Shown piece after piece: positions 25,816 to 34,637 of a stretch of DNA of 64,000 bases (within the stretch, counting starts at the first letter, position 1; every line of letters begins with the position of its first letter). A program made the position numbers and the translations under genes. Below the pieces are notes generated by a model. It ran no database searches and was not told where the DNA came from. It was given only the letters and a program-made list of their open reading frames with translations. The stretch spans positions 24,583-88,582 of the forward strand of contig JAVBNE010000005.1 in NCBI GenBank assembly GCA_031551755.1, in the 5' to 3' direction. The stretch comes from JAVBMU01 sp031551755 (GTDB lineage Bacteria > Actinomycetota > Actinomycetes > Actinomycetales > Cellulomonadaceae).

Positions 25816-25838
25816 ATTGTGCCCGCCGTTCGCACAAT
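25816..25838. promoter_or_regulatory. inverted repeat between kinase and tctC
   Basis: ATTGTGC (25816-25822) and GCACAAT (25832-25838) form a perfect 7-bp inverted repeat with 9-bp spacing, in the 163-bp divergent region. It is a candidate binding site for the adjacent response regulator or a global regulator. Confidence 0.5.
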
Positions 25839-25972
25839 CGGCGCGACCAATACTTGCTGAACCCCATGTTAGTTACTAAAGCGCGACAACCGTCTTGGAC
25901 ACCTCATAACGTTGATTCGTCGGCACTGGACGCGCCGAAGCGCCCGGAATCGCTCGAAGGAGAGTGGACACT

Positions 25973-26989
25973 ATGCGTAAGAAGTTCATGGTCACCGGCC
26001 TTGCCGGTCTCGCAACCCTCGCCCTTGCCATCGCTGGCTGCAGTCCACAAGGCGACGAAGACACCAAGGACGAAACAGCTGGCGCCAATGTGCCCAGCTC
26101 TGTGCAAATCATCGTTCCGGCGGATCCGGGAGGTGGCTGGGACCAGACCGGCCGCGCTGTATCCGATGTGCTCACCGCGGAGAAGATCGTCAAGACCGCT
26201 CCGGTTTCCAACATCGGAGGAGCGGGCGGAACGGTGGGGTTGGCCTCGCTCGCCAACGAGAAGGACCCAAACACGCTCATGGTCACCGGCCTCGTCATGG
26301 TCGGCGCGGTGGAGACCAACTCCGCCAAGAACCGGATCGAGGACACCACCCCGATCGCCCGCCTGACCGACGAACCACTGGTGGTCGTCGTGCCGGCCTC
26401 GTCGAAGTACAAGACGCTGTCGGACCTCGTCGATGACATCGTTGCGAACGGCCAGAAGGTCACGGTCACCGGTGGATCTGCCGGTGGCGCTGACCACATC
26501 CTCGCCGGGTTGCTCCTGCAAGCTGCGGGGATGAGCGGGTCGGACATTCCCACGAAGCTCAACTACGTCCCGAACTCCGGTGGTGGCGAAGCTGTATCGC
26601 TGCTGCTCGGGAACAACGCCGCGGCGGGCATCTCCGGTGTCGGTGAATTCGCCGAGTATGTGAAATCGGGTGACCTGCGGGCGCTCGCGGTGTCCGGTAG
26701 CGAGCCTTCGGTCCTGCTGCCCGACGTGCCCACCATGGTCGACGAGGGCTATGACGTCGTGTACACGAACTGGCGTGGACTGCTCGCCCCCGGTGAGATC
26801 AGCGACAGTGAGAAGGCGGGATTGGTCGAGACGATCACTCAGTTGCACGACTCCGCGGCGTGGACGACGACCCTGGAGGAGAAGGGGTGGTCGGATGCCT
26901 TCCTGACCGGTGCCGAGTTCGACTCCTTCCTCACCGAGAACATCTCGGAGGTCACGACCACCCTCCAGGCCATCGGGCTCACCCAATGA
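25973..26989 (+). CDS. tctC: TctC-type tricarboxylate-binding lipoprotein
   Basis: Extracytoplasmic substrate-binding protein of the TTT (tripartite tricarboxylate transporter) family; 338 residues. The lipoprotein signal MRKKFMVTGLAGLATLAL ends in the lipobox AIAGC (Cys near residue 24). The mature part starts with IIVPADPGGGWDQTGRAV, the family's ligand-loop region, and contains NIGGAGGTVGLASLAN. GAAGGAG lies ten bases before ATG 25973. It is the first gene of tctCBA, and its stop overlaps the tctB start. Confidence 0.92.
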   Translation: MRKKFMVTGLAGLATLALAIAGCSPQGDEDTKDETAGANVPSSVQIIVPADPGGGWDQTGRAVSDVLTAEKIVKTAPVSNIGGAGGTVGLASLANEKDPNTLMVTGLVMVGAVETNSAKNRIEDTTPIARLTDEPLVVVVPASSKYKTLSDLVDDIVANGQKVTVTGGSAGGADHILAGLLLQAAGMSGSDIPTKLNYVPNSGGGEAVSLLLGNNAAAGISGVGEFAEYVKSGDLRALAVSGSEPSVLLPDVPTMVDEGYDVVYTNWRGLLAPGEISDSEKAGLVETITQLHDSAAWTTTLEEKGWSDAFLTGAEFDSFLTENISEVTTTLQAIGLTQ

Positions 26990-27546
26990 CCACCACCGAC
27001 ATGGTCGACCGGGGCGCGGCGGACACGTCGCGCCCCGGTTGGGCACCCGAGCGAATCGGCGAGCTTGTCTTCGCGGGACTCATTCTGGTGCTGGGCGTCG
27101 TCGCTTTCATCGGCGCTTTCGACATCCGCACACCTGCGGGAGCGCAGGTCGGGCCGCGCGTCTTCCCATTTCTCGTCTCCGCGATCCTGGTGGGTGCTGG
27201 GATTGTCCTGGTCATCGAAGTGATTCGCGGACACCTCGGTGCGAGTGAGGAGGGCGAGGACATCGACACGACCGCGGCAACCGATTGGTGGACGATCGCC
27301 AAGATCGCCCTGCTGATTATCGGTGTGGTAGTGGTTCTCGAACCACTCGGCTGGTGGATGACCGCCGCGCTCTTCTTCGGCGGCGTGGCCTGGTCGCTGG
27401 GTGCGCCGAAATGGTGGCGGGCCCTGTTGATCGGTCTTGTTATCGGGATCGTCACCCAATTGCTCTTCGGTGAAGGGCTGGGCCTCTTCCTGCCTCGCGG
27501 TGCGCCCTTCAACGCTTGGTACGGCCCCGGGCCGATCTTTGGATAG
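26986..27546 (+). CDS. tctB: TctB-type small membrane subunit
   Basis: Protein of 186 residues with four predicted transmembrane segments (for example ELVFAGLILVLGVVAFIGAF and IGLVIGIVTQLLFGEGLGLF). It is the small permease subunit of the tricarboxylate transporter. The start ATG overlaps the tctC stop (ATGA). The region DWWTIAKIALLIIGVVVVLE is typical of the family. Confidence 0.88.
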   Translation: MTTTDMVDRGAADTSRPGWAPERIGELVFAGLILVLGVVAFIGAFDIRTPAGAQVGPRVFPFLVSAILVGAGIVLVIEVIRGHLGASEEGEDIDTTAATDWWTIAKIALLIIGVVVVLEPLGWWMTAALFFGGVAWSLGAPKWWRALLIGLVIGIVTQLLFGEGLGLFLPRGAPFNAWYGPGPIFG

Positions 27547-27553
27547 GTGAGAC

Positions 27554-29218
27554 ATGGATAACGTGAACTCGCTGCTGGAGGGATTCGCCGCAGCGCTGCA
27601 ACCAGAGTATTTACTTTTCGCACTCCTCGGAGTGATCATCGGGACCGCGGTCGGGGTGCTCCCGGGAATCGGCCCGGCCATGACGGTCGCATTGCTGTTG
27701 CCATTGACGTATTCGCTCCCACCGACGGCAGCCATCATCACTTTCGCCGGCATCTATTACGGCGGTATGTATGGCGGGTCGACGACGAGCATCCTGTTGA
27801 ACACACCCGGCGAGTCGGCCTCGGTCATTACGGCGATCGAGGGGAACAAGATGGCCAAGCTGGGCCGGGGCGCCGCCGCGCTGGCGACCGCCGCGATCGG
27901 TTCGTTCTTTGCCGGGACCATCGCGACGATCTTGCTCACCCTGTTCGCGCCGATCATCGCGCGGTTCGCGGTCAACCTCTCACCGGCCGACTTCGTGGCG
28001 CTCATCGTGGTCGCGTTCATCACGGTCGGTGCCCTGCTCGGCTCATCTGTCTCTCGCGGCCTCGCCTCTTTGGGGATCGGCCTGTTCATCGGGCTGATCG
28101 GCACCGAACTGACGACCGGCCAGGCCCGCTACACCATGGGTGTGCTCGCGCTGTCCGACGGAGTCAGCGTCGTCCTGGTCGCCGTCGGCTTGTTCGCCGT
28201 GGGGGAGGCGTTCTATGTCGCGGCCCGTCTGCGTCATGGCGAGATCCCCATTATTCCAGTCACCCGAGGCTGGCGTAATTGGATGAAACGCGAGGACTGG
28301 CGGCGATCCTGGAAACCATGGTTGCGGGGCACCGCGATCGGCTTCCCGGTCGGGACCATTCCGGCCGGCGGTGCGGATGTTGCGACCTTCCTGTCCTACG
28401 CGGCCGAGAAGAAGGCGTCGAAGAACAAGCAGCAATTCGGTCGCGGAGCTATCGAGGGAGTCGCCGGACCTGAAGCCGCGAATAATGCGGCCGCTGCCGG
28501 AGTGCTCGTCCCCTTGCTCACCCTCGGCCTGCCGACGACGGCGACCGCCGCCATCATCATCACCGCTTTCCAGTCCTACGGCATCCAACCCGGGCCGCAG
28601 TTGTTCCAGGAACAAGGTGACCTCGTGTGGGCGCTGATCGCCAGCCTCTACATCGGCAATGTTCTGCTCATCATCCTGAATCTGCCGTTGGCTGGGATCT
28701 GGGTGAAGTTGCTTCAGATCCCGCGGCACTACCTCTACGCCGGCATCCTGACCTTTGCCATCCTCGGTGCCTACGCGGTGAGTTTCTCCACGCTCGACAT
28801 TGTCGTGCTCCTCGTCGTGGGTGTTCTCGGGTACGTCATGCGCAGGTTCGGTTATCCGATCGCGCCGCTCATCGTGGGACTCATCCTCGGTCCGATGGGC
28901 GAGCAGCAGTTGCGCAAGGCCCTTCAGCTGAGTCAAGGCGACGTGGTGGACCTGTTCCTGCATCCGTTCGCTGCCGTCTGCTATGGCCTCCTCGTGCTGT
29001 TCCTGGCGGTCGGGTTGTGGCTCAAACGCCGGCAGAACCAGTACGAGCATGCGCTCGAGGCATCGTTGGCTGCCACAACCTCCCCGGCGACGGCAATCGA
29101 CAGGATGTGGGAACCCGGGCATCGGCCGACCGATATCTCTACGGCATCGATCCGCGCCGAGAAGTCGGAACGGGCAACTGCTGAACATGGGGCTGCGGAC
29201 CGTCGCAGTGGCGATTGA
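27554..29218 (+). CDS. tctA: TctA-type large permease subunit
   Basis: Main permease of the TTT transporter; 554 residues and about twelve membrane helices. Signature regions are GVLPGIGPAMTVALLLPLTY and YYGGMYGGSTTSILLNTPGE near the N terminus, and LGLPTTATAAIIITAFQSYG in the middle. The C-terminal 50 residues are hydrophilic. GGTGAG precedes ATG 27554, seven bases after the tctB stop. Substrate is citrate or another carboxylate; it cannot be specified. Confidence 0.93.
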   Translation: MDNVNSLLEGFAAALQPEYLLFALLGVIIGTAVGVLPGIGPAMTVALLLPLTYSLPPTAAIITFAGIYYGGMYGGSTTSILLNTPGESASVITAIEGNKMAKLGRGAAALATAAIGSFFAGTIATILLTLFAPIIARFAVNLSPADFVALIVVAFITVGALLGSSVSRGLASLGIGLFIGLIGTELTTGQARYTMGVLALSDGVSVVLVAVGLFAVGEAFYVAARLRHGEIPIIPVTRGWRNWMKREDWRRSWKPWLRGTAIGFPVGTIPAGGADVATFLSYAAEKKASKNKQQFGRGAIEGVAGPEAANNAAAAGVLVPLLTLGLPTTATAAIIITAFQSYGIQPGPQLFQEQGDLVWALIASLYIGNVLLIILNLPLAGIWVKLLQIPRHYLYAGILTFAILGAYAVSFSTLDIVVLLVVGVLGYVMRRFGYPIAPLIVGLILGPMGEQQLRKALQLSQGDVVDLFLHPFAAVCYGLLVLFLAVGLWLKRRQNQYEHALEASLAATTSPATAIDRMWEPGHRPTDISTASIRAEKSERATAEHGAADRRSGD

Positions 29219-29264
29219 AGTCGCCGTCATGAAGCCGTACGAAAGCGAAGAAGGGGGTGGGCAC

Positions 29265-29879
29265 ATGGCACGACGTCGGATTCCCGCACAGGAACGTCGC
29301 CAACTGTTGGCGGCGGCAGCGCTAGAGGTCATGAAGCGTGATGGGATCGCGGCGGCGACGACGCGTGCGATCTGTCTGGAGGCCGGGATGCCGCACGGCG
29401 CTTTTCACTACTGCTTCCACTCGAAGAAGGAGCTGTACAAGGAACTTCTCGCCAGCGATATGGCGGTAGACCTGGACGAGGTTTGGCCGCGCATCCGGCC
29501 CGATGCCCCCCCGGTGGAGAATCTGCGCGTGCTCCTCGACGCCTACTGGTCTCAGATCGAGGCCGACCCGCAAGCGCGGCTCGTGCTCTTCGACCTGGGC
29601 ACGATGGCGCTGCACGACCGGGGGTTCGGCGATCTGCCGGGGGTGGAATCCGTGGCTGCGCTGTCGAAGATGGCCGACCATCTGCGGCTGGTCGCGGACG
29701 AAGGCGGGTTCACCTATGTGGAGGACGAAGGTCAGGTCGCCCAGCTGGTTTCCGCCTTGCTGACCGGTGTGACGTGGTCCTGGCTGACCCATCGCGACTC
29801 CAGGCGTGTCCGGGCGAGTTTGGACCAGTTCGCCTGTCTCGCGGCCAGCATCGTCGACGTTCGCGGCAGTGCGGCATGA
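29265..29879 (+). CDS. TetR-family regulator
   Basis: Protein of 204 residues with an N-terminal helix-turn-helix (AALEVMKRDGIAAATTRAICLEAGMPHGAFHYCFHSKKELY) characteristic of TetR. The ligand domain is not diagnostic. The ATG at 29265 is preceded by a G-rich AAGGGGGTG. It overlaps the following acetyltransferase gene by four bases, so the pair is one operon. It may repress itself and the acetyltransferase; a link to the tct genes 46 bp upstream is possible. Confidence 0.85.
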   Translation: MARRRIPAQERRQLLAAAALEVMKRDGIAAATTRAICLEAGMPHGAFHYCFHSKKELYKELLASDMAVDLDEVWPRIRPDAPPVENLRVLLDAYWSQIEADPQARLVLFDLGTMALHDRGFGDLPGVESVAALSKMADHLRLVADEGGFTYVEDEGQVAQLVSALLTGVTWSWLTHRDSRRVRASLDQFACLAASIVDVRGSAA

Positions 29880-30544
29880 GCAGCGCCACGTTCTGGCCCT
29901 ATCGAGCCGAGGATGCTGCTGAGGTCAAGCGGATCATCGACGAAGCTTTCGAGATCCACCGTTACGTGGCCGACGCTCGGCTGCTGAACAGCGTCCTGGA
30001 GGTCTACCTGCGCGAACGGCTGTTGGCCAGTACCTTCACCAGGGTGGCCGTGATTCGAGGTCGGATAGTGGGGCTGATCATGGGACGGATCACCGGGCAA
30101 GTGCGGCTTCGGCGCCGGGTGGTGAACCGAGTGATGATCTGGACCCACATGTTGAATCTCGCACTCTTCGGTTTCAAGGAGCGCGAGTCGCTACGGCGTT
30201 ACCGTGCATTCTCGAGTGTCTACCGTCGCCTGCGCGGCAAAACCGCCGCGCCGCTGACCGATGAACTCACGCTCTTCGCGGTCGCTACCGATGCCCGTGG
30301 ACTCGGCGTGGGCAATGCTCTTTATCGGGGCTTCCTCAACCAGCTCGACACTCAAGATCGGACCGACTTCTTCCTCTACACCGATTCGCAGTGCTCCTAC
30401 GGCTTCTACGAGAAGCACGGAATGACCCGCGCGGCAGCTGAGGACATGCCTGTGTTGCTGGACGGTCACCCTGAGGTCCTGGGCGTCTACCTCTACACGG
30501 GAACGAACGACCCGAAGGAGACGGTGTCAAGCGGTTCGGTGTGA
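29876..30544 (+). CDS. GNAT-family N-acetyltransferase
   Basis: Protein of 222 residues. The acetyl-CoA site region is DELTLFAVATDARGLGVGNALYRGFLNQL, followed by the C-terminal YGFYEKHGMTRA typical of GNAT folds. A central insertion with a hydrophobic helix (VMIWTHMLNLALFGFKERESLRRY) is unusual for a small acetyltransferase. It is translationally coupled to the TetR gene. The substrate is unknown. Confidence 0.8.
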   Translation: MSSATFWPYRAEDAAEVKRIIDEAFEIHRYVADARLLNSVLEVYLRERLLASTFTRVAVIRGRIVGLIMGRITGQVRLRRRVVNRVMIWTHMLNLALFGFKERESLRRYRAFSSVYRRLRGKTAAPLTDELTLFAVATDARGLGVGNALYRGFLNQLDTQDRTDFFLYTDSQCSYGFYEKHGMTRAAAEDMPVLLDGHPEVLGVYLYTGTNDPKETVSSGSV

Positions 30545-30597
30545 TCAGCGGAACGACTGTGTGCGGTCCGTGACGTCTTGGGGCCGGGTGCCGCCGG

Positions 30598-30636
30598 AGA
30601 ACAGCCGGCCGGGGGTGGCGTCCGGCCGGCTGTTCT
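30598..30636. terminator. bidirectional terminator between GNAT gene and ahpD
   Basis: Perfect 13-bp stem AGAACAGCCGGCC / GGCCGGCTGTTCT with a 13-nt loop, between the converging 3' ends at 30544 and 30652. Confidence 0.7.
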
Positions 30637-30651
30637 GGCGGTGTGTGGCGA

Positions 30652-31179
30652 TCAGCCGACGGTTTCGGCGATCATCAGTGCTTGTGCGGCGCCCTGGACG
30701 ATCGCGGCGATGCGAATGGCGTCGAAGACCTGTTCCTTGGACAGGCCCTCAGCCAACACCGACTGCTCGTGCGAGGTGACACACGCCTCGCAGCCGTTGA
30801 TCGACGAGACCGCGAGTGACCACAGCTCGAAGTCGGCCTTAGCCACTCCGGGGTTGCCGATGATGTTCATCCGCAGCCCGGCTCGCATCTGCTCGTAGTC
30901 CCCGCCGAGGAAGTGCCGGGCACGGTAGAACACGTTGTTCATGCCCATGATCGACGCGGCCCCGAGGGCGGCATTCTTCGCTTCCGGGTCGAGGTGCTTG
31001 GCCGCCTCGTCCGCGAGTTCCGTCAGGACGCGTGCGTTCCGCGTGGTCGCGGCTGCCGCGAGCACGGTTCCCCAGAGCTGCTGCTCGTTGAGCGAGGTGA
31101 TCCGGGTGATCGAGCCGAGGTTCAGCTTGAGGTCTTTGGCGTACTCCGGCAGGGAGTCTTTGAGGGAGTCGAGCGTCAT
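30652..31179 (-). CDS. ahpD: Alkyl hydroperoxide reductase AhpD
   Basis: Thiol oxidoreductase of 175 residues with the AhpD active site CEACVTSH: Cys130, Cys133 and His137. In actinobacteria it re-reduces AhpC. It is all-helical and close to the family length (about 177 residues). Its start is two bases after the ahpC stop, so the two are co-transcribed and probably translationally coupled. Confidence 0.95.
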   Translation of the reverse strand: MTLDSLKDSLPEYAKDLKLNLGSITRITSLNEQQLWGTVLAAAATTRNARVLTELADEAAKHLDPEAKNAALGAASIMGMNNVFYRARHFLGGDYEQMRAGLRMNIIGNPGVAKADFELWSLAVSSINGCEACVTSHEQSVLAEGLSKEQVFDAIRIAAIVQGAAQALMIAETVG

Positions 31180-31181
31180 GC

Positions 31182-31763
31182 TCAGCCCACCATCTCGGCG
31201 AATGCGTCGATCGTGGCGGCACCCTTGCGCCAGTTGCAGGCGCAGAGCTCGTCGGTCTGGAGCGCGTCCAGAACCCGGAGCACCTCCTCGGTGTTCCGGC
31301 CGACACTGCCCTGAGTGACCATGACGAACTGGATCTCGTTGTTCGGGTCGACGATGAATGTGGCACGGTCGGCCACGCCGTCGGCGTTCAGCACGCCGGT
31401 CGCGGCGACGAGCTCGCGCTTGATGTCGGCGGCCATCACGAACGGCAGGTCCTTCAGCTCATCGTGTGAGCGGCGCCACGCGTAGTGCGTGAACTCGTTG
31501 TCGACCGAGACGCCGATGATGTCGCAGTCGCGGTCGGTGAACTCGTCGTTCAGCTTGCCGAAGGCGGCGATCTCGGTCGGGCAGACGAAGGTGAAGTCTT
31601 TCGGCCAGAAGAAGATGACGCGCCACCGGCCGGCCGGGTTGTCCGAGGTGACCGGGGTGAAGTAGTCGGTGGGGTCGTGGGCGTCCACTTGGGAGAGGTC
31701 GCCTCCGATGACGCCGGTCATTGAGTAGGCGGGGAACTGATCGCCGATTGTGAGCAATGGCAT
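31182..31763 (-). CDS. ahpC: Alkyl hydroperoxide reductase AhpC (peroxiredoxin)
   Basis: Peroxiredoxin of 193 residues that reduces hydrogen and organic peroxides. The peroxidatic cysteine is Cys61 in DFTFVCPTE. Two further cysteines (LCACNW) near the C terminus act in resolution and AhpD contact, as in mycobacterial AhpC. AAAGGAA lies upstream of ATG 31763. A strong hairpin precedes that ribosome site. No oxyR is adjacent. The upstream genes on the same strand are a two-component system. Confidence 0.96.
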   Translation of the reverse strand: MPLLTIGDQFPAYSMTGVIGGDLSQVDAHDPTDYFTPVTSDNPAGRWRVIFFWPKDFTFVCPTEIAAFGKLNDEFTDRDCDIIGVSVDNEFTHYAWRRSHDELKDLPFVMAADIKRELVAATGVLNADGVADRATFIVDPNNEIQFVMVTQGSVGRNTEEVLRVLDALQTDELCACNWRKGAATIDAFAEMVG

Positions 31764-31775
31764 GGTGTTTTCCTT

Positions 31776-31815
31776 TCTCCTTCGTTTCCCGGGGCGGCTC
31801 GGGGAACGAAGGAGA
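31776..31815 (-). promoter_or_regulatory. hairpin in the ahpC leader or terminator of the upstream operon
   Basis: Two 15-nt arms (31776-31790 and 31801-31815) are complementary at 14 of 15 positions with a 10-nt G/C-rich loop. On the minus strand the arm nearer ahpC contains GAAGGAG and runs straight into AAAGGAAAACACC and the ATG. The hairpin therefore sits against the ahpC ribosome site and 25 bp after the response-regulator stop. Confidence 0.6.
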
Positions 31816-31840
31816 TCCTAACAGTCTCAACTGCCGGGAT

Positions 31841-32539
31841 TTATGCATTTGGGACGCGGTCTGCTTGGCTCCCGTCGAACCGGTAACCCATGCCTCGAAC
31901 CGTGATGATTCGGCTCGCCCCCAGCTTCTTGCGCAGTGTTCGCACGTAGACGTCCACGATGTTGCTCTGCGGGTCGAAGTCGTACCCCCAGACGCTGGCG
32001 AGCAACTGTTCACGTGAGAGCACCTGTCCGGGGTGCCGCAGGAACGTCTCGATCATCGTGAACTCCCGCGCGGTGAGGTCGAAGGATTCGTGGAGCACCC
32101 GGACTCGCCGTGTCCGCAAGTCCAGGCAGACGTCTCCGGCGGTGAGCATGTCGGTGTGCGATCCGTGCTCGTGATCCTCGGCTTCCCGTAGACGCACCCG
32201 CACCCGCGTCAGTAACTCAGCGAAGTGAAAGGGCTTGACCATGTAATCGTTGGCGCCTCCCTCAAGCCCGGTGATGGTGTCCCGGACGGTTCGTCGAGCG
32301 GTCAGAATGATGATGGGTATGCGGCTGCCGCTACCGCGCAACTCACTGAGTACGCCCAGCCCGTCAAGGGCGGGGAGACCGAGGTCGAGGATGAGCAGGT
32401 CGAACTCGCCTGTCTGGGCGTGCTGGAGCGCGGTGACGCCGTCCTCGACCGTCGACACGGAATAGCCCTCGGCGCGTAGCCCTTTTTCGATGAACGCCGC
32501 GATCAGCGCTTCATCTTCGGCGACCAGGATGCTCGTCAT
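31841..32539 (-). CDS. OmpR-family response regulator
   Basis: Protein of 232 residues. The receiver has phospho-acceptor Asp52 (LLILDLGLPALDG) and the conserved Lys in MVKPFHFAEL. The winged-helix output ends with the usual VDVYVRTLRKKLG and TVRGMGYRF. It is the last gene of a four-gene minus-strand operon that also encodes a sensor kinase and two lipoproteins. It overlaps the kinase stop by four bases. Confidence 0.93.
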   Translation of the reverse strand: MTSILVAEDEALIAAFIEKGLRAEGYSVSTVEDGVTALQHAQTGEFDLLILDLGLPALDGLGVLSELRGSGSRIPIIILTARRTVRDTITGLEGGANDYMVKPFHFAELLTRVRVRLREAEDHEHGSHTDMLTAGDVCLDLRTRRVRVLHESFDLTAREFTMIETFLRHPGQVLSREQLLASVWGYDFDPQSNIVDVYVRTLRKKLGASRIITVRGMGYRFDGSQADRVPNA

Positions 32540-34020
32540 GGTGACTCCTTTTGCGCGGCCGAACGGGGGATCGTCAACCGGAAGGTCGCGCCCTTCTCAG
32601 TGTCCGCCAGCTCCACGGTGCCCCCGTGGGCCGCGGCGACGCTGTGCACGATCGACAACCCCAGACCCGCACCACCCGAGCGCCGTGGCTCACTGCCCCC
32701 GCGAGCGAACCGCTCGAAGACTCGTTCCCGGTCCGCGGGATCGACACCCGGTCCGGTATCGGCGACCCACAGCTCGGCGGTGGCTCCATCCGCTCTGCTG
32801 CCGACCTCGATGCGATCACCGATCGTGGTGTGTTCGACCGCGTTCTGGGCGAGTTGGAGGATGGCTTGGGTCAGTCTTTCGCGGTCCGCGGTGATGAACC
32901 CGCCGCCTCGCTCGGGCATTGACCAATGGCGGTCGCCCAGCGCCGTGCACTTGACCAGGATCTCGTCGGTGAGTTCCCCGAGGTCGAGATCCTCGAGGTG
33001 GAGGAAGTCCGGTTGGCCGGACTTGGCGAGGTCGAGAAGGTCATCGACCATTCGCGACATCCGAGTGAGTTCATCGTTGACGACGGTCAGCGTTTCCGTC
33101 CGGTCGGTGGGGGTGTCGCCCATGAGTTCCAGGTGCCCGCGAATGATGGTGATGGGGGTCCGCAACTCATGGCCGGCGTCGTCCACGAACTGTCGCTGGG
33201 TCTCGAATGCCTCATCGAGGCGGTCCAGCATGCGGTTGAAGGTGTCGGCGAGCTCGGCGACCTCGTCGGTGCCGACGACGGCGATCCTTTTGGACATGTC
33301 GGTGTGGGTGATGCCGTCGGCGGTCTGCCGCACTGTCCTGATCGGTCCCAGTACACGACCCGCTACGACCCATGCGACACCGGCCGCCAGCACGAGGGCG
33401 ACCAAACCGGAGACAGCCAGCGCGAGTACTGCCACGTCGACTTCACGTCGCTCGAGATCCCTGAAGATCGCGATCACAAAGACGCCCTTGTCCGTGCTGC
33501 CGTCAACGGAGACCGGTACCGCGGCGTATCGGACCTTCCCACGACTACTCCCCATCTCCGCGATGCGTGCGTCCGTGGACTTCGCGAACGTGGCCACTGC
33601 CTGGGGGTCCAGGTCGAGCCGAATGGGCGGGTCCACGGTGATTCGTGAGTCGGGTGCGCCGTTGATGAGCGAGAACAACGTCTCATTGCGGTCGGGACTG
33701 TTGCGCTGCAGGTCGAATCGCATCAGCCGACGGGCATCACGAAAGGGCTCGCCGGTTTGCGGGTCAACTCCAGTCGTCGCCAACGCCCTGAGTTCAGCCA
33801 CCTCTTGGCGGATCTCACGGTCGATGCGGTCGTCCATCCTGGCCAGCAGAAACTCGCGAGTGACCAGGGTGGACGCCAGCAATGCCACCAGCACGACGAC
33901 GAGTTGCCAGGCAATGAGACGGATTCGCGCGGACCGCAGAAGCCATCGGGCGGGCGTGGCCCGCCGACGGAGCATCGCGGAGTGTGCGGTCGCCGAGCTT
34001 CGTGAGGTGACGCGGTTCAT
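32536..34020 (-). CDS. HAMP-containing sensor histidine kinase
   Basis: Membrane kinase of 494 residues. It has an N-terminal helix (LVVVLVALLASTLVTREFLL), an extracytoplasmic sensor region of about 140 residues, a second helix (LALAVSGLVALVLAAGVAWVVAG), HAMP, the His box FVDDAGHELRTPITII, and an ATPase domain with ADTGPGVD and GAGLGLSIVHSVAAAHGG. No ligand is evident. Genes for two lipoproteins lie directly upstream in the operon and may tune the sensor. The start overlaps the upstream lipoprotein stop by four bases. Confidence 0.92.
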   Translation of the reverse strand: MNRVTSRSSATAHSAMLRRRATPARWLLRSARIRLIAWQLVVVLVALLASTLVTREFLLARMDDRIDREIRQEVAELRALATTGVDPQTGEPFRDARRLMRFDLQRNSPDRNETLFSLINGAPDSRITVDPPIRLDLDPQAVATFAKSTDARIAEMGSSRGKVRYAAVPVSVDGSTDKGVFVIAIFRDLERREVDVAVLALAVSGLVALVLAAGVAWVVAGRVLGPIRTVRQTADGITHTDMSKRIAVVGTDEVAELADTFNRMLDRLDEAFETQRQFVDDAGHELRTPITIIRGHLELMGDTPTDRTETLTVVNDELTRMSRMVDDLLDLAKSGQPDFLHLEDLDLGELTDEILVKCTALGDRHWSMPERGGGFITADRERLTQAILQLAQNAVEHTTIGDRIEVGSRADGATAELWVADTGPGVDPADRERVFERFARGGSEPRRSGGAGLGLSIVHSVAAAHGGTVELADTEKGATFRLTIPRSAAQKESP

Positions 34021-34637
34021 GACAGGCGGTAGTAAAGGTAGTCGACGATGGCCTCGCCATCGTCGTCAACGATCCTCCCATCGGCCGCCGGATCGAATCG
34101 CCTGTCACCGTCGTCTGCATAGAGCATCACTGTGAGGTTCTGGCTGACGTCGAGCGGATGATCGAGGCGAATCACGGGAGAGTGCTCCCCGGGATCGACG
34201 AGCACCACGCCCAGGATCTCCTGGCTCTGCTGGGAGACGACGGCGACATGGGCACGAGTTGCCGTGACGGCTGCTTCGTGGATTCGCACGGTGTTTCCGT
34301 CGCCGGATTGATCCTCGACCTCAAGTTCGGCCTCGGCATCGAGAACGACGGGGGCGACCCGTTCTGCTCCGTCCGGGTCGGCGGGGGAGCGGCTGGACGG
34401 GCCGGGGGTCGCCGCGCTCGTGTCGGTTCCAGGGGATGTCGAAAGCACGATCCCCGGCGGAGGCGGTGAGTCGGTGCCCGGGTCCCGTGAGCATCCCGCT
34501 GTCGGAATGGCAACGACGAGGCCGAGCACAACGGGCAGCGCAACGAAAGCCCGTCGGTGCTCGGTCCGGCGTACCACGGGAGGGTGGTCGTGTGTTCTCG
34601 CCGGGACTGCCCCGGTGAAATGCGGCTCAGTGATCAT
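34017..34637 (-). CDS. DUF7282-type lipoprotein
   Basis: Secreted lipoprotein of 206 residues. After about 30 hydrophilic residues a hydrophobic signal (FVALPVVLGLVVAIPTAGC) ends in a lipobox. A Pro/Ser-rich linker leads to a beta-rich domain (VEDQSGDGNTVRIHEAAV ... EILGVVLVDPGEHSPVIRLD ... DYLYYRL) that resembles DUF7282, a domain found in archaeal and some bacterial surface proteins. The start is either ATG 34637 or ATG 34646; both overlap or abut the preceding gene. It probably works with the adjacent kinase. Confidence 0.62.
   Translation of the reverse strand: MITEPHFTGAVPARTHDHPPVVRRTEHRRAFVALPVVLGLVVAIPTAGCSRDPGTDSPPPPGIVLSTSPGTDTSAATPGPSSRSPADPDGAERVAPVVLDAEAELEVEDQSGDGNTVRIHEAAVTATRAHVAVVSQQSQEILGVVLVDPGEHSPVIRLDHPLDVSQNLTVMLYADDGDRRFDPAADGRIVDDDGEAIVDYLYYRLS

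Noticed and set aside
32600..34135. 511-codon open frame antisense to the sensor kinase
   Set aside because: Ser/Arg/Thr-rich shadow of the kinase gene, without a ribosome site or recognisable domain.
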